Assembly: GCF_007197755.1 (NCBI RefSeq)
Contig: NZ_CP041636.1
Span: forward strand, 2,888,001 to 2,952,000
DNA: 64,000 nucleotides
Source: Ferrovibrio terrae
GTDB taxonomy: Bacteria; Pseudomonadota; Alphaproteobacteria; Ferrovibrionales; Ferrovibrionaceae
Reading direction: 5' to 3'
The position numbers and the translations under genes are program-made. Position 1 is the first letter of the stretch; each line of letters opens with the position of its first letter. Positions 60,584 to 64,000 of this stretch are shown one piece after another. Below the pieces are notes generated by a model. That model did not search any database. It was given only the letters and a program-made list of their open reading frames with translations, and had not been told where the DNA came from.

Positions 60584-62998
60584 ATGTTCACATCGCCCCG
60601 CGCCCAAGTTTTCCCGGTCCTGCCGCTGCGGGACATCGTCGTATTCCCGCACATGATCGTGCCGCTGTTTGTCGGTCGCGAGAAATCGGTGCGGGCGCTC
60701 GAAGATGTCATGAAGGACGATAAGCAGATTCTGCTGGTCGCCCAGAAAAATGCCGGTCAGGACAACCCGAATCCGGAAGATATCCATGCCGTAGGCACCA
60801 TCGCCTCGGTGCTGCAGCTGCTGCGTCTGCCGGACGGCACCGTGAAGGTGCTGGTCGAGGGCAGCCAGCGCGCCAAGATCGTCAAGTTCAACGAAAACGC
60901 CGAGTTCTTCCAGGTTCAGGCTGAAGTCATTTCGGATGACTCCGGTGAAGGCCGCGAGACCGAGGCGCTGTCGCGTTCGGTGATCAACCAGTTCGAACAG
61001 TATGTGAAGCTGAATCGCAAGATTCCGCCCGAGGTGCTGGTTTCGCTCAACCAGATCGACGATGCGTCCAAGCTGGCCGATACGGTCGCGTCGCATCTGA
61101 CCATCAAGATCAGCGACAAGCAGGAACTGCTGGAGATTGCCAGCGTGGTGGAACGCCTCGAGCGCGTTTATGCCATGATGGAAGGCGAGATCGGCGTGCT
61201 GCAGGTCGAGAAGAAAATCCGCTCGCGCGTGAAGCGCCAGATGGAGAAGACCCAGCGCGAGTATTACCTCAACGAACAGCTCAAGGCGATTCAGAAGGAG
61301 CTGGGTGAGGGCGAGGACGGCCGCGACGAAGTGGCCGAGATCGAGCTGCGCATCAAGAAGACCCGCCTCAGCAAGGAAGCCCGTGAAAAGGCGATGGCCG
61401 AGGTGAAGAAGCTGCGCTCGATGAGCCCGATGTCGGCCGAAGCGACCGTCATCCGCAACTACCTCGACTGGATGCTGTCGATCCCGTGGGGCAAGCGCAG
61501 CAAGATCAAGAAGGACATCAAGAATTCCGAAAAGGTGCTGAACGACGACCATTATGGTCTGGAGAAGGTCAAGGAGCGTATCCTTGAGTATCTCGCCGTG
61601 CAGCAGCGCTCGGGCAAGCTGAAGGGGCCGATCCTCTGCCTCGTCGGTCCGCCCGGCGTGGGCAAGACCTCGCTCGGCAAGTCGATCGCCAAGTCGACCG
61701 GTCGCAACTTCGTGCGCGTGTCGCTTGGCGGCGTGCGCGACGAAGCCGAAATCCGCGGTCACCGCCGCACTTACATCGGCTCCATGCCCGGCAAGGTCGT
61801 GCAGTCGATGAAGAAGGCGAAGACCAACAATCCGCTCTTCCTGTTCGACGAAATCGACAAGATGGGTCAGGACTTCCGCGGCGATCCGTCTTCGGCGCTG
61901 CTCGAAGTGCTCGACCCCGAGCAGAACAGCACCTTCAGCGATCACTATCTCGAGGTCGATTACGATCTCTCGGACGTGATGTTCATCTGCACCGCCAACA
62001 GCCTGCGCATGCCGCAGCCGCTGCTGGACCGCATGGAGATCATCCGTATCCCCGGCTACACCGAGGATGAGAAGATCGAAATCTGCAAGCGTCACCTGAT
62101 CGAAAAGCAGATCGAAGCTGCCGGCCTGAAGAAGGGCGAGTGGTCGATCACCGACGAAGCTTTGCGCGACCTGGTTCGCTACTACACCCGCGAAGCCGGC
62201 GTGCGTTCGCTGGAGCGCGAACTGGCCAACCTGACCCGCAAGGCGGTGAAGGAAATCCTGTCGAAGGGCGTGAAGTCGATCAAGGTCACGCCGAAGAACC
62301 TCGACAAGTATGCCGGCGTGCGCCGCCATCGCTACGGCGAGGCCGAACTGGAAGATCTGGTCGGCACCGTCACCGGCCTGGCCTGGACCGAGGTGGGCGG
62401 CGAGTTGCTGACCATCGAGTCCGTCATGCTGCCCGGCAAGGGCCGCATGACCATCACCGGCAAGCTGGGTGAGGTGATGCAGGAATCGGTGCAGGCCGCC
62501 CGCTCGTTCGTCCGTGCCCGCGCGGTTGCCTTTGGGGTGAAGCCGCCGATCTTCGACAAGCGCGACATCCACGTCCACGTGCCCGAGGGCGCCACCCCGA
62601 AGGACGGCCCCTCGGCCGGCATCGCGATGGTCACCTCGATCGTCTCGGTACTGACGGGCATTCCGGTCCGCAAGGACGTGGCGATGACCGGCGAGGTCAC
62701 CCTGCGTGGCCGCGTGCTGCCGATCGGCGGCCTGAAGGAGAAGCTGCTGGCCGCCCACCGGGGTGGTATCAAGACGGTGCTGATCCCGAAGGAGAACGAG
62801 AAGGACCTGGTCGAGATCCCGGATAACGTGAAGAAGGGGCTCGAAATCATCCCGGTTTCTACCTGCGAGGAGGTGCTGAAGCATGCTCTGGTCGCGGAAT
62901 TGAAACCAATTGAGTGGAGCGACGTTGACGATCTGAGTAAACCCGCCGTGGTCGAGCCTGAAAAGGAAGGCGACCGCGAGGGTGTGGTCAAACACTGA
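60584..62998 (+). CDS. lon: ATP-dependent protease Lon (La)
   Basis: This 804-residue cytosolic AAA+ protease has an N-terminal LON substrate domain ([22 protein letters not shown]), Walker [10 protein letters not shown], Walker [12 protein letters not shown], sensor region [10 protein letters not shown], and the C-terminal Ser-Lys protease domain with the catalytic serine in [10 protein letters not shown] and lysine in [13 protein letters not shown]. Length and layout match LonA. The ATG at 60584 follows AGGAAG. It degrades misfolded and regulatory proteins. Confidence 0.98.
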   Translation: MFTSPRAQVFPVLPLRDIVVFPHMIVPLFVGREKSVRALEDVMKDDKQILLVAQKNAGQDNPNPEDIHAVGTIASVLQLLRLPDGTVKVLVEGSQRAKIVKFNENAEFFQVQAEVISDDSGEGRETEALSRSVINQFEQYVKLNRKIPPEVLVSLNQIDDASKLADTVASHLTIKISDKQELLEIASVVERLERVYAMMEGEIGVLQVEKKIRSRVKRQMEKTQREYYLNEQLKAIQKELGEGEDGRDEVAEIELRIKKTRLSKEAREKAMAEVKKLRSMSPMSAEATVIRNYLDWMLSIPWGKRSKIKKDIKNSEKVLNDDHYGLEKVKERILEYLAVQQRSGKLKGPILCLVGPPGVGKTSLGKSIAKSTGRNFVRVSLGGVRDEAEIRGHRRTYIGSMPGKVVQSMKKAKTNNPLFLFDEIDKMGQDFRGDPSSALLEVLDPEQNSTFSDHYLEVDYDLSDVMFICTANSLRMPQPLLDRMEIIRIPGYTEDEKIEICKRHLIEKQIEAAGLKKGEWSITDEALRDLVRYYTREAGVRSLERELANLTRKAVKEILSKGVKSIKVTPKNLDKYAGVRRHRYGEAELEDLVGTVTGLAWTEVGGELLTIESVMLPGKGRMTITGKLGEVMQESVQAARSFVRARAVAFGVKPPIFDKRDIHVHVPEGATPKDGPSAGIAMVTSIVSVLTGIPVRKDVAMTGEVTLRGRVLPIGGLKEKLLAAHRGGIKTVLIPKENEKDLVEIPDNVKKGLEIIPVSTCEEVLKHALVAELKPIEWSDVDDLSKPAVVEPEKEGDREGVVKH

Positions 62999-63029
62999 CC
63001 GTGATTAGAGCAGTGCGGAGGGCTCCAGC

Positions 63030-63302
63030 GTGAACAAGCAGGACCTGATGGCCCAGGTGCGCGACACCTCGGGTCTCAGCAAGGAACAGGCAGAGCGGGC
63101 CGTAGAGTCGGTCTTCGAACTCATCACCGAGGCGTTGCGCCGCGGTGAGGAGGTCAGGATCGTCGGCTTCGGCAGCTTCTTCGTCGGTACCCGGGCCGCC
63201 AGCCCGGGCCGCAATCCCCGTACGGGTGAGCGGATCGACCTGCCGCCGACCAAACAGCCGAAATTCCGCGCCGGCAAGACGCTGAAGGAAGCGGTCGGCT
63301 GA
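63030..63302 (+). CDS. hupB: DNA-binding protein HU
   Basis: This 90-residue histone-like protein starts at a GTG with CGGAGGG upstream. The family sequence is complete: NKQDLMAQVRDTSGLSKEQAE, VRIVGFGSFFVGTRA and the DNA-minor-groove arm GRNPRTGERIDLPPTKQPKF. It bends and compacts DNA. The location right after lon is the same as hupB in Enterobacteria. Confidence 0.97.
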   Translation: MNKQDLMAQVRDTSGLSKEQAERAVESVFELITEALRRGEEVRIVGFGSFFVGTRAASPGRNPRTGERIDLPPTKQPKFRAGKTLKEAVG

Positions 63303-63318
63303 CGCAGGTATTTTCCTG

Positions 63319-63361
63319 CAGCAAATTTCAGCGGCCGGCAGTCTCTGCCGGCCGTTTGCTG
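63319..63361 (+). terminator. Composite hairpin terminator after HU
   Basis: An inner perfect 10-base stem CGGCCGGCAG/CTGCCGGCCG with a TCT loop (63332-63354) is flanked by an outer 7-base pair CAGCAAA/TTTGCTG (63319-63325 and 63355-63361). The U-tract is short and interrupted but the structure is strong. Confidence 0.75.
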
Positions 63362-63419
63362 TTTGTGGCGCATGTGGGCGCCGCCTGCCATGATGACAGC
63401 GTTAGCAGCAGGGCGGGTG

Positions 63420-63941
63420 ATGACTGAGAAGACCGGAACGATCGGTGAGCGCGCCATGCTTGACCCGGCCGAGGGTGACCTGCTGGTCGAGATCGATGGC
63501 CCGCGCCATCCGGGCGCGGTGGCGCTGTACCGGCTGTGGCAGGAGTTAAGGCCGGCGGGCAATGGTGTGCCCCAGCGCGACGATCTCAGCTTCGAGCGGC
63601 TGACCGAACTCGGCATCGTCAGCAACTGCTTCGTGATCGAGCCGCTGGAGGGCGGCCGCGACTGGCGCTACCGGCTACTGGGTACGGCGATAACCTGGCT
63701 GTTCGGCGGCGATGCCACCAACATTCCCTTTTCGAAGCATTTCATGCCCGAAGAGGCCGAGCTGTGCATCCGGCTGTCGAACCGCGTGGCGCAGTCGCGC
63801 CAGCCGGTTTTCCTGTTCGGCCGTTTCCAGCCCGGCGATTTCAGTGGCACGCTGGAAACCATGTCGTTGCCGGTGCTGGCGCGCGATGGCGAAACGGTCT
63901 GGCTGATCGGGGCGAGCTTCCCGGTTGAAACCAAGGACTAA
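63420..63941 (+). CDS. PAS domain-containing protein (PAS_5-like)
   Basis: This 173-residue protein resembles the PAS_5 family of alphaproteobacterial single-domain PAS proteins: HPGAVALYRLWQELRP, LTELGIVSNCFVIEPLEGG, WRYRLLGTAITWLFGGD, then SRQPVFLFGRFQPGD and TMSLPVLARDGETVWLIGASFPVE. It probably senses a small ligand or partner. No output domain is attached. The ATG at 63420 is favoured over a longer frame beginning at 63363 by the family start and GGGCGGGTG. The last 59 bases of the window hold nothing recognisable. Confidence 0.8.
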   Translation: MTEKTGTIGERAMLDPAEGDLLVEIDGPRHPGAVALYRLWQELRPAGNGVPQRDDLSFERLTELGIVSNCFVIEPLEGGRDWRYRLLGTAITWLFGGDATNIPFSKHFMPEEAELCIRLSNRVAQSRQPVFLFGRFQPGDFSGTLETMSLPVLARDGETVWLIGASFPVETKD

Positions 63942-64000
63942 GGTCGCTGGGCCGCCTTGCCGGGCGATGGCGGCATCTGGTATGAAGGCCGCCTTCGCTG

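Noticed and set aside
60437-62995. 852-codon open frame opposite lon
   Set aside because: Exactly antisense to full-length lon, without family signatures or a ribosome site.
1-64000. Mobile elements, phage genes, CRISPR arrays, rRNA
   Set aside because: I saw no transposase, integrase, terminal inverted repeats, spaced direct repeats or rRNA sequence; the repeats found are short regulatory or duplicated-gene repeats.

Overview
The window reads as chromosomal DNA of a GC-rich (roughly 60-65 percent) alphaproteobacterium, most likely of Rhodospirillales type. The reasons are the tig-clpP-clpX-lon-HU order at the right end, many LivK/LivHM/LivGF-type transporters, and a large peripheral catabolic repertoire with crotonase, acyl-CoA dehydrogenase, molybdenum hydroxylase and hydantoinase families. 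The genus cannot be settled from the sequence alone. I saw no phage, transposase, integron or CRISPR. The whole window is densely coding, with short intergenic gaps and many ATGA, GTGA and TGATG stop/start overlaps.

Positions 1-9,030 hold an aromatic acyl-CoA catabolic cluster, all on the minus strand. The operon order is SDR, MarR regulator, enoyl-CoA hydratase, acyl-CoA dehydrogenase, flavin oxidoreductase with a C-terminal fibronectin-III-like domain, and a benzoate/2-aminobenzoate-type CoA ligase. Two tandem paralogous Liv-type binding proteins follow. A matching MarR-like palindrome overlaps a good promoter both upstream of the SDR and upstream of the leftmost binding protein, so they look like one regulon. 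The set resembles aerobic 2-aminobenzoyl-CoA (abm) clusters, but no monooxygenase half is seen.

Positions 9,150-14,440 hold a lipoprotein, a stand-alone Lrp-type RAM domain, an RhlE-like DEAD-box helicase, an M20 amidohydrolase, an MBL-fold hydrolase and a histidine phosphatase.

Positions 14,580-30,300 form the most intriguing block, all on the plus strand. It contains a MarR regulator, a molybdenum hydroxylase (FAD subunit plus a fused 2x[2Fe-2S]-Mo subunit), a 6-hydroxynicotinate-reductase-like protein, an UPF0280 (ApbE-fold) protein, an amino-acid-synthesis-family protein, a complete Liv-type importer with a fused LivH-LivM permease, and HyuA/HyuB (ATP-dependent lactam/hydantoin hydrolase family). 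I infer a pathway that imports an N-heterocycle, hydroxylates it next to nitrogen, reduces the ring and opens the lactam. The substrate is unknown.

Positions 30,300-45,000 hold an uncharacterised gene pair, tRNA-His with a strong terminator, an acyl-CoA synthetase divergent from a trifunctional PutA (three exact 10-bp repeats upstream suggest autoregulation), a two-subunit CoA-transferase, a PotABCD-type importer behind a near-consensus sigma54 promoter, a GNAT, and an Asp/Glu-racemase homologue that has lost one of its two catalytic cysteines. Positions 45,000-54,500 hold DUF2147, FIST and VOC proteins, a zinc alcohol dehydrogenase divergent from an SDR-P450-amidase-Nnr run, and a SulP transporter without a STAS domain.

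Positions 54,880-63,940 are core genome: a GT-A-like glycosyltransferase, tRNA-Leu(TAG), tig, a glycolipid-binding-family protein, clpP, clpX, a small ABM-fold protein inserted antisense between clpX and lon, lon behind a sigma32-like promoter, HU, and a PAS protein.
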